DNA of 64,000 bases from Tillus elongatus (GCA_964006375.1 OZ023269.1:496001-560000), one strand, 5' to 3'. Shown: positions 24,982-41,984, counted from the first letter of the stretch. A program made the numbers and translations. The notes: generated by a model from the letters alone, not told the origin.

Positions 24982-25325
24982 CAAAAAATGACAAAAAAAT
25001 AATAATGGGCCGATCTTGATAAAAGTGGATATGTACCTTCCTTTTGTAAGTGGCTTGAATAAGTTTGTTAGCTCGGAAAATCGAACCAGCTTTTTCGGGA
25101 AAATTTTGAGTTTTCTTTCGAAAAAAATTGTTTATCTCAAAGAATGAAAGAGCTATGAAAACCAAATTTGGTAGGTAGATTAACAATATAAAAAGTAAAC
25201 TAATACCAAAATGTAGATTTCCATGTTACAAGAAAGAAAAGTTATAAAGAAATATTTGATGCCAACTCATTTGTATGAAAATTCACTACCATAACGCACT
25301 TTCTGCGTCCATGCTTTTTATTAGC
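24860..25325 (+). mobile_element. Family R copy with internal (TA)n
   Basis: Left piece TTTTGCAAATGAGCACGAAC joins (TA)n at 24,911-24,979. The R core follows (AATAATGGGCCGATCTTGAT, then GTACCTTCCTTTTGTAAG and GCTTGAATAAGTTTG), and the copy ends ACCATAACGCACTTTCTGCG. It is one unit of the repeat that is tandem at 0-1.2 kb. The tail hairpin loop differs by one base. Confidence 0.75.
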
Positions 25326-25329
25326 AACA

Positions 25330-26120
25330 TATTTCACCGACAAACTCTTTACATTTTTAAAACATCATAGTTTTTGTGCTTTGCCAGTAACCAATAGTCT
25401 TCGAAACTCAGAACATCATAATTTACACAAACTAGTATAGTCAGTCGCTCTTCGGATAACTTCCCACCAAGACATTTTTCGTTTTTAAACTTTAGAGTTT
25501 TGTCCGGTGTACATATGTACACCGGACAGTTATTATTTGTCCTGGAACATTTTGTAAAAAAGTCATGTCTAGTCTGCATTGAAGACATCATATGCCTGAT
25601 ATGCATCGGATATTTCTCTGAAGTTATTTTGTGGCCAATCAGATGAGACTTCCTTATTTACAAATTTCGCTTCGCTAGAAACTTTTCCTTAATTAATTGA
25701 ATGTCTGTTTAAAACGAGAAATCCAACTTTTAGAACTCTGGAAATTCCTTCCATATCCCATTTCTCTACCGAGAGAAACAGCTTTCTTCTGGAGAAATAG
25801 ACCACTTATAGCAATGTTTGCGTGCCTCTGCTATTTGAACCAACCAAACAATGCGTTGTCCAAGTTCTCCAGGTCGGTTGTTTGCAGACTTTTTCTCTTG
25901 TTGTCAATAGTATTGGAACCACTAGCCTGGACAATAGCATTCTCGCACTTTAAAATTGTTGAGAATGTAGACAATGCAATACCGTATTGCCTACAAACAT
26001 CACTTGTTTTCGTTCCCGTTTTCACTTGTGTTAATATCGACATTTTCTCTTCGATGGTAAGGCATTTTTCTTTAATATCCGACGCGGATATTTTGTAAAC
26101 AAAACTCTATTCATCTGCCT
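25330..26120 (-). pseudogene. Tigger/jerky (CENP-B-like) transposase relic
   Basis: Minus-strand 26,043-25,831 encodes a CENP-B-type helix-turn-helix: MSILTQVKTGTKTSDVCRQY, GIALSTFSTILK and DLENLDNALFGWFKQ. Further down are VSGEAKFVNKEVSSDW (about 25,680-25,630), SDAYQAYDVFNAD, which holds the first catalytic Asp (NADE in relatives), and TPDKTLKFKNEKCLGGKL (about 25,515-25,462) with ERLTILVCVN. The reading frame shifts at least twice, and the later Asp sites are missing. A perfect 28-bp palindrome sits within the DDE part at 25,501-25,528. The family moves by cut and paste into TA. Confidence 0.8.
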
Positions 26121-26640
26121 CAAACGTGCGGTGATCGAAAGCTGATCGGAATAAGACGCAAGTTTCAATATTGAAACAGAAAAACAAAATGTACAGTTGA
26201 ACGAACTAACGAACGTTGATTTCAAGTGGTAAGAGGGACTCTATTATTGTGTGAATGGAAGAAGCCTTAAATCTTTTCTCTTGTGTTGTGTACAGTAAAA
26301 CTCATTACCCATTAGTGTCATGTCTCAATCAAGAAACATGTGCATCTAGCCCTAGTGTGTCTGAATGGTCATATTTTTAGGTAGAGAGGCAACGAAATTT
26401 ACAAAAAACAAAGCCCTCTTGTTTACTTTCGCACATTTGTGTATCCCAATAAAAATGTGAACCGGTTAGCGGAATATTTACCTTGCTAAAATCGCAATCG
26501 CCTGAAAAGCGGTCTCATTAAATCAGAAATATTTTAGCATTGTCTCTTACACAAGTCTATTCAAATCATCAAAATTTGTTCGTTAAATGGGAAGTTCGTT
26601 AAATCTGCTAGTCGTAAAACCCGCACTCTACTGTATATAA
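26120..26640. other. No recognised gene
   Basis: AT-rich DNA between the Tigger relic and a LINE 3' fragment. No repeat or coding feature seen. Confidence 0.45.
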
Positions 26641-26740
26641 AAAGTCTAACATTTGAGGCAACTATTAGAAAACAGTCATGCACAAAAGATCCATTAGGGT
26701 AGCAATCTACAATCTAGAATTTTCTGTAGGTGGTGGTATT
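26640..26740 (+). repeat. R1-type LINE 3' end fragment
   Basis: GAGGCAACTATTAGAAAACAG followed by CAAAAGATCCATTAGGGT closely matches the LINE 3' end at 55,610-55,665. It is a ~80-bp isolated tail, consistent with extreme 5' truncation. Confidence 0.6.
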
Positions 26741-27239
26741 TTACTATTGCTAAACTAGCAATTTGACAACACCGCCTCGTCTTTATATCTATAAACAACT
26801 GTAGTCTTTCTTCAACGAACGTTTCTACCCAAATATTTACTTACATAATTAAATAATTATGAAACAACCTAACAATTATGGAAAACAACCACATTTCTGT
26901 TGGTGTTATATATTATTCTAGTTTGTTCAGATAAACGTTCGAGTTTTGTTTGTTACTGGTTACTACATTCTCACATAATAGTCTAAAAAGGTTTTTTATT
27001 TTAGACCGTTAAATGGTTTTCATGTACTCGGAGTAGCTTTAAATTAGATGTAATGAGTCTGGTAATATCACCAACATTTATGCTAATAAGATGATTTGCA
27101 CCTTTCAATATTTTTCAGCTTTGTAGATGCCAATTAAAATAACTGCACTCAAATAAGTGTGAAACTGATGTGATGAATAATAATATAATAATAATAACAA
27201 TAATATGAAGAGTGGTACAATTTTCAGAGGAAAATGTTT

Positions 27240-27240
<1 letters not shown>
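26740..27240. other. No recognised gene
   Basis: AT-rich, with a short ATA-rich run at 27,176-27,205. Nothing else identified. Confidence 0.45.
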
Positions 27241-28296
<1,056 letters not shown>

Positions 28297-28504
28297 CTAA
28301 ATATAGTAATATTAGGTGTATGAATATCGCTCCGCCGCCTCTGGGTAGTCACCTGATGCATTACTTTAAAAAATAAATCCGGCATAAGCACGCCCGATAG
28401 ATAATAAAAGAATACAGATATTTCCGCCAAACGAAATATGTTAATTTTTGGTGTCGTTTAACCTTCCTAAATCGTAAGTGACCGACTATCTGCAGAAGAA
28501 TATA

Positions 28505-30285
28505 AAAAGTCTGGACGTAGCAAGTGCTAGCGTTCCGTCTCCCAAGATCTGGTACCTAGTCGTGGATGGCCTGCTGCGGAGGGTCTCGGGAGGGGGATAC
28601 GACGTACAATGCTATGCCGGCGACATCATTATCATAGTCAGAAGAAAGGTTACACATTTAGTCTGGGAGCGTACGCAGACAGCATTGAAAGTGGTGGAAA
28701 GCTGGACGGTTAGCCAGGGGCTCGGAGTTAGCCCCGAAAAAGCCCACCGTCATACCATTTACGCGAAGGAGGAAGTGGGGGGAGGGGCGGTATAGAACTC
28801 TGACTCTATATGGCAGGAGCATTCTTATGACCAGGGAAGTAAAATATCTCGGGGTAGTACTGGACTCCAAGTTGACCTGGAACGGCCATGGTGAAAAATA
28901 CCGCGCGAGGCAGTCATGACCCTAGCTGTCACAGGCGGCTATATGGAAAAACGTGGAGACTGAGACCAAGTATGGCCCACTGGCTGTACACTAGTGTGAT
29001 CAGACCATCGTTAGGATACTTATCACTGGTATGGTGTCCAAAGGTGATGCCATCCAGTCCAAATACAAACTGGGCAAGATTCGTAGGATGGCTCGCCTAG
29101 GATTCACAGGGGCCATGACTTCAATCCCAACAGCCGCCATGAAGGTGTTTCTGGATATGCCCTCCCCCCCTCCTATATTTAGTCGTCATGGGGTAGGCCA
29201 GGCTGGGACTATACAGACTAGTCTGGGATGACAGACTGAAGGTCAATCCAGGCTGGAGGGTCCTCTGCAAGATACGGGAAATCAGGAGTGAGCCCATGCT
29301 TGAAATTAGGTCGGAATTCACGAGCCCGTGAATCTGCACGGAAGGCAGATTTGCAGTAGTAATCCTCGACCGCGAGTCATGGCGTGGGAGAGACGCCAGG
29401 CCTACTCCGCGACGCGCTCGTCTGGTTCACGGATGGATCCGGCGGGGAGCGTGGAACGGGGGCCGGTGTCTACTCTAAAATACCGAGAGTAAGCCACAGT
29501 ATTTCTCACGGGTTTCACGCAACGGTCTTTCAGACCGAAATGTACGCAATCCTGCATTGCCTACGAGAGAACAAGATGAGGGGCTACACCAACAAGCGTA
29601 TCTTCATAGCTACAGACCGAGAGGCAGCGCTTAAGGCTCTAAGTAGCCCACAGGTAAACTCCAGGATGGTTAGTGAATGCCGAGACGAGAGACCTGGCCG
29701 GTCAGAATGAGGTTACCCTCATCTTGGGGCTGGGATAGTCGGGGGCAAAGGCAATGAAGAGGCTAACAGACTCGCGAAGAGTGGATCAGCAAAACCATTT
29801 ATGTAACCAGAACCGGCCCTAGGTGTGACGAAAAGTACTGCCAAGGAATCCATTAAGTCCTGGGTCAGAAACCAACACAAGGCATACTGGGCAGACTGTC
29901 CAGGGCTTAGGCATGGGAAGACATTAATTGGGGAACCCAGTTCAAAAAGAGCTGCTAAGTCTTAGGAGAAGACAGCTCAGGAACATAGTTCGGGCGGAAC
30001 CTGGCACGCAGATTCTGCGACGACGGGGAAGAATCAGGAAAGCACATCATGTTTGAGTGTAAAGCTATGGACCGTAAAAGACAAAGACAACTGATCTACG
30101 GACAACCTAGACCGAGACAGAGCAATTTAAAACTTGGCCCTACCAGTTACTGTGGAGACTAGTTCAAGGCACAGTGCTCCTGGACTGGGTAGCGTAAAAA
30201 AGGTATAGGGCGTGCACAATAAGTCAAAGGCTGCAGTGTTACCGGCGCGACAATTGCGGACGGCCCTACTGAGGAAAAAAAATCA
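28505..30285 (+). pseudogene. R1-type LINE: RT palm to RNase H and C-terminus
   Basis: Less AT-rich than the surroundings. In order: YLVVDGLLRRVSGGGYDVQ and CYAGDIIIIV (RT motif C, with the first Asp of the YADD box changed to Gly, about 28,608-28,640), LGVSPEKA and YLGVVLDSKLTWNGH. IRPSLGYLSLVW (about 28,999-29,035) and AAMKVFLDMP follow. The RNase H domain has WFTDGSGGERGTGAGVYS (29,411-29,465), FQTEMYAI and IATDREAALKAL, and then frame-shifted sequence with HKAYWADCPG and a C-terminal zinc-like region near 30,000-30,060. The three RNase H acidic residues are visible, but the frame is broken in several places. RT motifs A and B are missing. The left edge falls in a family R tail (TCTGGACGTAGCAAGTGC). 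Confidence 0.8.
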
Positions 30286-30289
30286 AAAT

Positions 30290-31255
30290 ATGCAGATTGG
30301 CGAATTTGACATGTTAAGCATATGTACACATAAGAATCCGAATTACCAATGAATCCGAAGTACCGCAGGTGCGGATTATCGCGACGGTACTGTATATGTA
30401 TTTTTTAATTTTATTTATTCATCATATTTAAAATGTAATCTGATTAAGCCTTAAGAAGAAACCGGTCCTGTAAAATGTACCTACATGTATGTAATAAGTT
30501 GCAAACTAAACTGTTTAAGTATTTTATAAGTATATGTTTTCTTATTATTATTTTTCCTTAACAATGCAACTTGTTTACCGATCGTAACTCTCATGTTATA
30601 GAGCTTGATATATACTATTATCTTTCATGGATGGGGGAACACATATATAACAATAATTGACTGGATATGCCCAGTGTGCTTACAATAAGTCCATTAAAGG
30701 CTTGTTCGAGTAGTAAGGCAGGCAAAATGTAATATTAATACACCAGGCAATGGCATATATTTTATATGAGTTGCCTTTTACCTTCCTACCACTATTGTAT
30801 ACAATGAACAGCATTAATAAGGATCGATGTTTCGATCGGGCTTGAAATTTGCGGCGCCTTTCATACCTTACTGACAGTTCGTGATGTCTGGAGACAAATC
30901 AAAACACATTTAAATATCATTTGTTTTCGTGACACCCACTTTGACAGAATTTGCATGAATAGTTGTAGTATTTATAATAAGGCCATTACATTTAACACAC
31001 TGTCAGTTTTGTTTTGGGTCTTCTGGAAGTAAATAATACTTTAACCTGTATATTATTTTCTGTACCTTTTTTTAAAATATTTGCAGCCGGATAATAGGTT
31101 GGGAAAATAAGGCTATCTAAAGAGGGAGTATTTCCTTTTAGCAATTTTAGTTTAGCCCTAAATGCAAAACTGGGCTTCTCAGGTCCGAAAAGATTTTGGT
31201 TGTTTATTATAATTTGTTTGAAATAATTTTAAACGAATTGATCATTTAGATAATC
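30290..31255. other. AT-rich DNA, no gene recognised
   Basis: Lies between the LINE end and a SINE. No coding sequence above chance and no repeat family recognised. Confidence 0.45.
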
Positions 31256-31257
31256 TC

Positions 31258-31575
31258 TTTTTTTGGCGACTATATGGCCAATCACCGACGCCAGGGAGCA
31301 GTTTCACCTCATTATCCTGGAAATTTTGCCGCACCCCTGCCTTTTCTGTAAGGAGGGTGCTCAACATCGCATGAACACGAGACCGACGGATTTAGGCCCC
31401 CTCTGAAGGGCGGAACATGCAGACATTCAACTTGCTCAAATACCATGCCACAACCTCGGCTGATGTTAATTTTACAATATGTACTGAAAAAGTGAAACGA
31501 AAACCCTGAAAATCGAACCCATACCTTTCAGTTCAGAGGCACACGTTTTTACCACTGGACCACCGAGGCTCTTTC
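31258..31575 (-). mobile_element. tRNA-derived SINE, near full length
   Basis: Minus-strand head GCCTCGGTGGTCCAGTGGTA (A box) then GTATGGGTTCGATTTTCAGG (B box), followed by the shared body and tail (GGCCATATAGTCGCC). It gives the clearest tRNA-like head in the window. The fit to the two-box polymerase III promoter is good, while the B-box stem has decayed at one side. Confidence 0.85.
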
Positions 31576-31739
31576 AACGTGTATATTACTTTTTGTTTTA
31601 TAATCACAGTCATCAGATTATGGGTTGGGAAAATGAGGCTACCTAAAGAGATCTGGTCTTTTATCCTTTTAGTAAATTTGGTTTAAAGAAATTTGTAAAC
31701 CAGACCAATTGAGAAGATTTTGTCACTCAAACTGCGATT

Positions 31740-31990
31740 AAAACTATCTGGACACAGCAAGTGCGTTGTGGTAACGAATTTTCATAGAAATGATTTTCGC
31801 ATTTTCTCTACTAAAATTATATATGCGCCAAAAAATATATGTCTGTAATGTTATTAGATTTTGTTTAACACGCAAATATTATAGTATATAATAATTTTTA
31901 GCGAATTTTCGTAGAACAATTCGTTACTGCGGAGACCGCGACTTTTGAGTTTTGACAACATTTCTTCAAATTAACGCGAACAGTTTTAGT
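31740..31990. repeat. Family R tail and head fragments
   Basis: 31,748-31,795 is an inverted R tail (CTGGACACAGCAAGTGCGTTG with GTAACGAATTTTC). 31,893-31,985 is an R short-form head (TTAGCGAATTTTCGTAGAAC, GGAGACCGCGACTTTTGAG). The order is tail-then-head, with about 100 unrelated bases between. Confidence 0.65.
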
Positions 31991-32064
31991 TTTTTTTGTG
32001 TAGATATATACATGGTGGCGTATTTTTACGGGGAAGCATAATATATCAGTTATTATACAAGATA

Positions 32065-32067
<3 letters not shown>

Positions 32068-32153
<86 letters not shown>
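32068..32153. repeat. (TA)n
   Basis: TA tract that truncates the SINE at its right side. Confidence 0.97.
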
Positions 32154-32156
<3 letters not shown>

Positions 32157-32275
32157 GGTTGATGTTAATGTTACAGTTTGTACTGAAAAAGTGAAAGGAG
32201 TACCCTAGGATCGAACCCAGTACCCTTTGGTTCAGAGGCACACGTTCTTCCTATACCTAAAGACTCTAGTTCAGA
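32154..32275 (-). mobile_element. tRNA-derived SINE, head half only
   Basis: Minus-strand B box ACTGGGTTCGATCCTAGGG and the start of the body (AACATCAACCGAG) are present. The body and tail are replaced by (TA)n. Confidence 0.75.
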
Positions 32276-32279
32276 ATAT

Positions 32280-34137
32280 GAAATTATTTATCTTTGATGA
32301 AACATATTAAAATATTCAAACTAACTTTGGTATAAAGAAGGTAATAAATAATTAATTTAATAGGATTATCTACTATTATCTATGTTTACCTTTAATAATA
32401 TATAGGTAAGTAGTTGACAAATTGTTTTCACAAATTTCAAATGATACTTCAAAGTAACGGACATAAATAACGTTCTTATTTCTGACAGCTTATGACCTGA
32501 AATATGAGCATTTTCTGCTTTTATGTTTCATTAATTCCATTAGTTCAAATCTACGTGAGAAGTAAACAAACCTTTTATACATTTTCTTGTTTTCAATTTT
32601 AATTACAGATTAGGTAAATAATTTGAAAATTGTATGTATTTCATCAGTAAATTTTGGTATAGAAAATATCTAGTTAGCTTTTCCTGGATTGTTTTTCAGT
32701 GTTTCGGCAAATTTTTGTCAAATTCTTGTGAAAAGCTATTATGTAATTATGAACTTAAAAGTTATTGTAAAAAATGTTTTTGAGAATTCACGTACAGACA
32801 AAATTTGATTTCAAAATTTTCGTGAAAAAAATTTGGTTAGAAATTTTTCTGTAAAAAACTTTAAAAATTTTCGTAAAAAAATGGTGTATAATTTTCGTGT
32901 AAGATTACTTAGCCAATCTTTGCAAAAAATATCTAATTTTTGTGAAACAAACTGGTTGCATATTTTCACGTAAAATGTTTTAAATTTCTGTCATAAGCTT
33001 TCTGTAAATAATTATATCTTGGCAGGTAAATTTTTTGTGTAAATTGGTTGGATAGGTTCGTTAATCAGAAAAGTTAGACCAGTTTATTCAGGATGTTGTT
33101 GTACTTTCTCAAACAATAAAGATATTTTGATGGAATATGGTACATGGTTTCTTCTACTAAATTTGATGTCTTTCATTAAAAAGAGAAAGATATTTTACAG
33201 TAAAAACATTATTATGAAAATTGGCTACTATATATTTTATATGTATGTACACCTGCAAATATAAAATAGCGAAAGTCAGTTGCTGATTAAACAACTGTTG
33301 CAGTCATAAATACCATCATCACCACCACCAAGACGATGTGGAAGTAATTAAGTTATTCGCATTGAAGAGATTTTTTGAAAATTCGCCATCATAACGCATA
33401 TGGATTTTTAGTTTTTTTATTTGGATAAAAGTATTGTTGTTTTGAGATGTGAGAGACAGGAATGAATAAACAATTTCAAGGAGACATACTATGTATGTTT
33501 TGTAATGTCAAAGTGACAAAAAGTGCAAACGTTGTGGGTAACAACATTATTGCTGGTCACTGGTCATGCTATGTGAATGAATAATGAAAACAACCTATTA
33601 TGTTTGCTTTCCCTTAATACTACAGTATTGTAATGTAGGGTAATTACTTCTGATACATGTGTTAGATATTTGAGCAAACATGCATGATTCTGTGCAGGCG
33701 ATTTTTCCTAACATTGCATGTCCTGTGCCTGCCCAACTACAAAGGTACGGGGAGGCTCCCTTAAGTTCTTAATTACACCACTATTGAACAAGTTACGGTA
33801 TCGCAAAACACAGTTTTTATTATGCTGTGTAGATGTCGAAACAAAAAACATTAACTTTTTTCCTATATATCACTCATAGTTCCTTAAAATTGCATTCTCT
33901 TGCGTGTTATGTCGACTAAGGTAAGCTGTATAGTTATATCTAAATAAATATACCAAACATATTACATTACAGTCATACACGATGTTCAGTCACTGGAGGA
34001 CCAAAATCAAATATCATATGTAAAATCGAGTTCCTAGCATAAAACAAAAAATATTTTTCCTAGATCGAGCTTCATTAACTTTTGATTGGAAAAAATCACT
34101 AGCCCATTACGTATATTATTCGAAACTGTGTAACGGT
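32280..34137. other. AT-rich DNA with degenerate repeats
   Basis: Most is unassigned. At 32,690-33,010 a loose motif (AATTTTCGTGAAAAAAAT type) recurs irregularly about every 35-45 bases. At 33,020-33,415 lies a very diverged family R copy (GGTTGGATAGGTTCGTTAATC...CATCATAACGCATATGG). No gene recognised. Confidence 0.45.
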
Positions 34138-35847
34138 GTAATAATAATAATCTGGATCTGTAGAGGCATCTTCCAGGGTGAGTCCTTAAGCACTCTGTGG
34201 TTCTGTTTGGCTCGGAATCTGTTATCCACCTTATTGAATAGCACCAACTATAGTTACAAACTACACAGTGGCACAGAACGACTTTCTTATCTGATCTATA
34301 TGGATGACATTAAACTAATAGCTGCCTCTGTAAGCGATCTCATAAATCTATTATCCATTACTGGGCTCTATAGCGAGAAAATTGAAATGACATTTGGTAT
34401 TGACAAAGGTAGAGTAAACGGCGTGCGTAACGCAGGATGGTGGAAAGCAGATAGTTACTACACCGGAGAACGTGACAGTGAAATACTCAGCATGGACAGA
34501 GACGAAACTTAGAAGTATCTGGGATTACAGCAGAACATAACAACAGCCTATAGTGAGATCAAAGAAAAACTGAAAAAGATTCATACGAAATAGCCAGCTA
34601 TCAACGAAGAACAGCAGTGAACACCTATACTGCACAGGTAATAACCTACAGCGTTGGAATAATTAATTGGCATCGCACTGACCTGACCTGACCTGAATAG
34701 TAGAATCGGAGTGATCTGCACCGACTTCAGAAGACACCACGTACACACCTCAGTAGAATGTTTCTATATTCCCAGTAACTTGGAGGGAGAGGCGTTGTCG
34801 GCTTTGTTAATGTGAACTATTCACAGATAAAGAAAGGTCGATAATATTATAACATGTGTACTTATGACAGAATATACAATGAGATATCAAATTCTGACAG
34901 AAACCTGACCTCGATGAATTTGGGAGATAGAACTTACACTCCACTTCAACAACGGGCAACTAACGAACGAAAGATCGGAAGATGGAAACAAAAACCGAGG
35001 CACGGGAAATGTATCAACAACATCACGAACAATTATGTTGAATTCGAAGCGACGCATAGATGGCTCTTGAGGGAAAAATGATCGATGTTTGCGATACAAG
35101 AAATTACATAAAGCAAGTGGCCAAGAAGAACAACAACATAGAAGACATATGCCGTATATGCAATCAGGCCCAGGAAACAATCGAACATATAATAAGCGGG
35201 TGCCAAGCATTGGCCGTAAAGATGTACACCGAGAAACATAACAATGTCGCAAAGATCGTCCATCAACGTCTAGCACACTCTATGGAGCCTCATAATACAG
35301 AAGTATCATACTTTCAATGCACCCCTCCTAATATAGTGCAGCAGAAATACAAACTCTACACTGGGACAGAACAGTATTAACGGATCACCATATACGTCAC
35401 AATACACCAAATATCTTCTACTGGGACAAAGTGAAGAAAGATGTGACCATAATTGACATAGCTGTACCGCATGCGACAAACATATAGAGAGTGCAAGGAG
35501 GCAGAAAATCGTCAAATACTTGGACCTCGCGAGAAACTGATAACTATATGGGACGTAAAGGCAGTGAACATCGTACCGATTATCATTGAAGGATTGAGAG
35601 AAGTTCCTCTCTACATGCATGCTGCCTCAAAGGACCTAAAGATACCTAAGGACAAGATAACGTGATTTTAGACACCTGTCGGATAGTCAAGAAGAAAATA
35701 ACAGAAAACTGCACGTGGATAAAAAACTATTGATGTGAAACCAAACCACACTTCATACCGTGAAATAAAAAATGGTTATATTCACTTGCTGGGTGCTTTG
35801 TCGCAAGCCTTAATATGACCTGTAAACCTAAAAAAGCGCACGAGCTG
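34138..35847 (+). pseudogene. Dong/R4-like LINE, piece A
   Basis: Preceded by a short TAA run (34,138-34,151). Coding starts in RT with RGIFQGESLSTLWFCLA (about 34,162-34,215) and LIYMDDIKLIAASV (catalytic YMDD, 34,285-34,330). The frame then decays. It recovers with TNERKIGRWKQKPRHGKCIN (34,950-35,010), a zinc knuckle CRICNQAQETIEHIISGC (C-x2-C-x8-H-x4-C, about 35,150-35,205), and an endonuclease-like end where PNIFYWDKVKKDVTIID stands for the PD-x(12-14)-D motif of restriction-like LINE endonucleases. The Asp of PD is Asn here. It ends with CRIVKKK-like sequence and a ~200-bp tail that runs into (TAA)n. Confidence 0.75.

Positions 35848-35942
<95 letters not shown>
35848..35942. repeat. (AAT)n between LINE pieces A and B
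   Basis: About 31 perfect trinucleotide units. Open frames across it encode poly-Ile or poly-Tyr and are artefacts. Confidence 0.98.
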
Positions 35943-39539
<3,597 letters not shown>

Positions 39540-39540
<1 letters not shown>

Positions 39541-40090
39541 AAACACTTTTTAGTGAATTTTCTTTAAAAAATTCAGTAATGAGATCTTGACTTTTGAATT
39601 GTTGTATGTATCACACCGATAACTCAAAAAAATAATGGGCCGATTTTGATACAATTTGGCGAGTAAATTCTTTTTGCAAATGGCTTGGATAATTTCGTTA
39701 GCCAAGAAAATTGGACAGGTTTTTCCGGGAAAATTTTAGGTTTTCTTTTGGAAAAAATTCATATCTCCGGAAATAACAAAGCTATGGCAACCAAGCAAGC
39801 TGGTTTATATTGTAAAAACCAAACTCTGCACCAAAATGTAGGTCTCCAAGTTGAAACAAAAAAGCTATATACACTTAATAAAGCAAAATTTTAGTGCCAC
39901 TAAAAGTCAGAGAAGACGCAATACCAAATTATTGTATGTGTTAAACAAAATCTATTAAATATTACAGACAACGTTTATCTTTTCATGGTGAAAAAGTTCG
40001 AAAAGTACCAGAAGGATTACTTTAAAAATGTTATAATTTTTCTCCTGTAAATGTCAAACTGGAGATTTGAAACGTGACAATTAGTGTAAG
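39540..40090 (+). mobile_element. Family R copy without (TA)n
   Basis: Head hairpin TAGTGAATTTTC...AAAAAATTCAGTA at 39,551-39,580, GAGATCTTGACTTTTG, then directly TATCACACCGATAACTC (39,608). The R core and the extended part (GGTCTCCAAGTTGAAAC, TCAAACTGGAGATTTG) run to about 40,090. There is no TA expansion between head and core, unlike the copies at 23.5, 24.9 and 46.8 kb. Confidence 0.75.
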
Positions 40091-40239
40091 TATTGTGGTT
40101 TGTAAATGAAAAATATTGCATAAAATGTATATTAGAATGTTTTAGATTTATGCTACACTTCTCATTTGTTAAAATACTTGCAAAATCTGCTTCTAAAGAC
40201 CTTACATATTACAAATAAATCACCCAAGGCCACTATCAG

Positions 40240-40552
40240 TTATCTACCTTGTATTGCAGAGTGTGTTAGATGAAATTTACCGTCAAAGGTAGATTGGTAG
40301 AGGTAGTGTGCACTCATGGTCAGCGCGTAGTCCCGACTTAAATCCGCTATATTTCTAGTTTTGGGGTTATTTAAAGTCATTGGTCTACAAAGATCAAATA
40401 AATAACCGCTAGCAATTATGGAAAAAGATCGTTTAGGTTGTTAATGATATCAGAGCTCAACAAAATTTATTTTTTAAAATAACAGATGATTTTAATAAAC
40501 AAGTGAGAAAATGCATTGCCGTAAACGGTGAACACTTTGAGCAATTATTCTG
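40240..40552 (+). pseudogene. IS630/mariner-type transposase C-terminus (copy f)
   Basis: One frame reads RSPDLNPLYF, a stop, then FWGYLKSLVYKDQ (40,328-40,395). After a frame change it reads KKIV, DIRAQQNLFF, ITDDFNKQVRKCIAVNG and EHFEQLF, ending with a stop at 40,552. The third catalytic Asp and the conserved C-terminal tail are present. The first two thirds of the protein are missing. Confidence 0.75.
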
Positions 40553-40942
40553 ATTTGTTGTTGTTTTGCTTCTAAAGTTGCAGTTTAATTTTAGATTAAT
40601 TTAATTAGGTAGATTAATGCAATTTGTAACAATCTTTCCAATATCCTTAAATTAATAGTTTTATACATGTTATTTTATTATAATGACTTTGTTGAATTCT
40701 TAATAAAAATGTCCCTTTCGATAACGTACATTTTATTGTGCTAAAAAGACAATAGATACACATAATTTGCATTATGATCCAAAGCCTTCGAGAATACAGA
40801 ATGTTGGCACATAATCGTTAATTTAATTTCATTGAAAAAGTACGTTTATTTTGAAAACGGTCAACTATTTCTACTTCAAAGCAATATACCCTTTTTGTGT
40901 GAAACTAAATGTGCTTTCTTTATTTTTGTTCGAAAATGTGTA

Positions 40943-41252
40943 TACAGGTTGGACAAAAAATTATGACCATGTTAATGAACCAGTGTTGCTGTCAGTGGCG
41001 CCACCTAGCGGCAGTGGTGAAATTGATACCGTCATCGTATTATGTATGATTCCTAATAATACCATGCCACATTTCATAATAATATGTTGAACCACTTTCT
41101 AGATATTTGAAAAAATAAATTTAAGACAAATTGTGTAAACACCCTGTAAAACGAAAACTAATAATATTTTATAAAGGCATGTTCAGTCCAATCGTTTTAT
41201 TTTTATGCGAGCTATCACCCCGAAGCTAATGTCCAATTATATATGGGGCACC

Positions 41253-41258
<6 letters not shown>
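40943..41258. mobile_element. Possible MITE-like element
   Basis: About 315 bp with TATACAGGTTGGAC at the left and GGGGCACCCTGTATA at the right. The outermost TATACAGG is shared in inverted orientation, as expected for short non-autonomous Tc1/mariner-type elements. Similarity between the two ends beyond the first ~10 bases is weak. The interior has a hairpin-prone CAGTGGCGCCACC stretch. A third end-like motif (ACACCCTGTAAAACG) at 41,139 complicates the borders. Confidence 0.35.

Positions 41259-41341
<83 letters not shown>
41256..41341. repeat. (TA)n
   Basis: Left of two TA tracts that enclose a LINE fragment. Confidence 0.97.
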
Positions 41342-41344
<3 letters not shown>

Positions 41345-41980
41345 CAAGTTATTATCCAAAAGTAATTTCATAGCCTTTGTTCCTCACTCAACTTTCCCAA
41401 TAACTTCATTTCAACTTTCTCCATCAAACGGCAATACAGTAACGTCAGCATCGCTGTAGACGAATACTCTAGGCTTTTGTTCTTTAGTAACTCATTAATA
41501 TAGATGGAGAACAGAAATGGTCCCAACGTAGAACCCCGCGGCACACCAGCCACAACAGTAATTTATTTTCCGAATATTTCCCCTATTTTCACTGCCTGTG
41601 TACGTATATGCAAGTAGCTCTGGAAGACCTCCAACACCGTATCTCTCACTCCAATATCTTCCAGTTTATTTAGCAAATTTTTGTGTGATACGATGTCAAA
41701 TGCCTTCCGAATATCGAGGAACACTGCAACAGTCCTCCTACCAGAGTAAAACCTTTCCAACACTCCCGAAGTCAGGCAAAGCATCTTCCGCTGATATGTT
41801 TTCCCTAAAAACATATTGATGTCTACAGATTAGATTATGTTTATTTAAATAAGATGCCAGTCTATTTTTTAGACATTTTTCAATTACTTTGGTAATACTG
41901 CTGACCAGACTAATTCGTCTATGATTACTGAAATGGTGGGTGTCCCCAGACTTGTGGATGGGTATGACTATACTGTCTTT

Positions 41981-41984
<4 letters not shown>
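41342..41984 (-). pseudogene. CR1/Jockey-type LINE RT fragment
   Basis: Minus-strand order: NHRRISLVSSITKVIEKCL (about 41,920-41,865), FRENISAEDAL with a frameshift, VAVFLDIRKAFDIVSHKNLL (RT motif A with catalytic Asp, about 41,730-41,670), YLHIRTQAVKIG, and AGVPRGSTLGPFLFSIYIN (motif B region, about 41,550-41,495). YADD would follow, but the sequence ends at VFVYSDAD-like residues before (TA)n. Both ends of the fragment are TA tracts, so only the RT palm remains. Confidence 0.8.
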
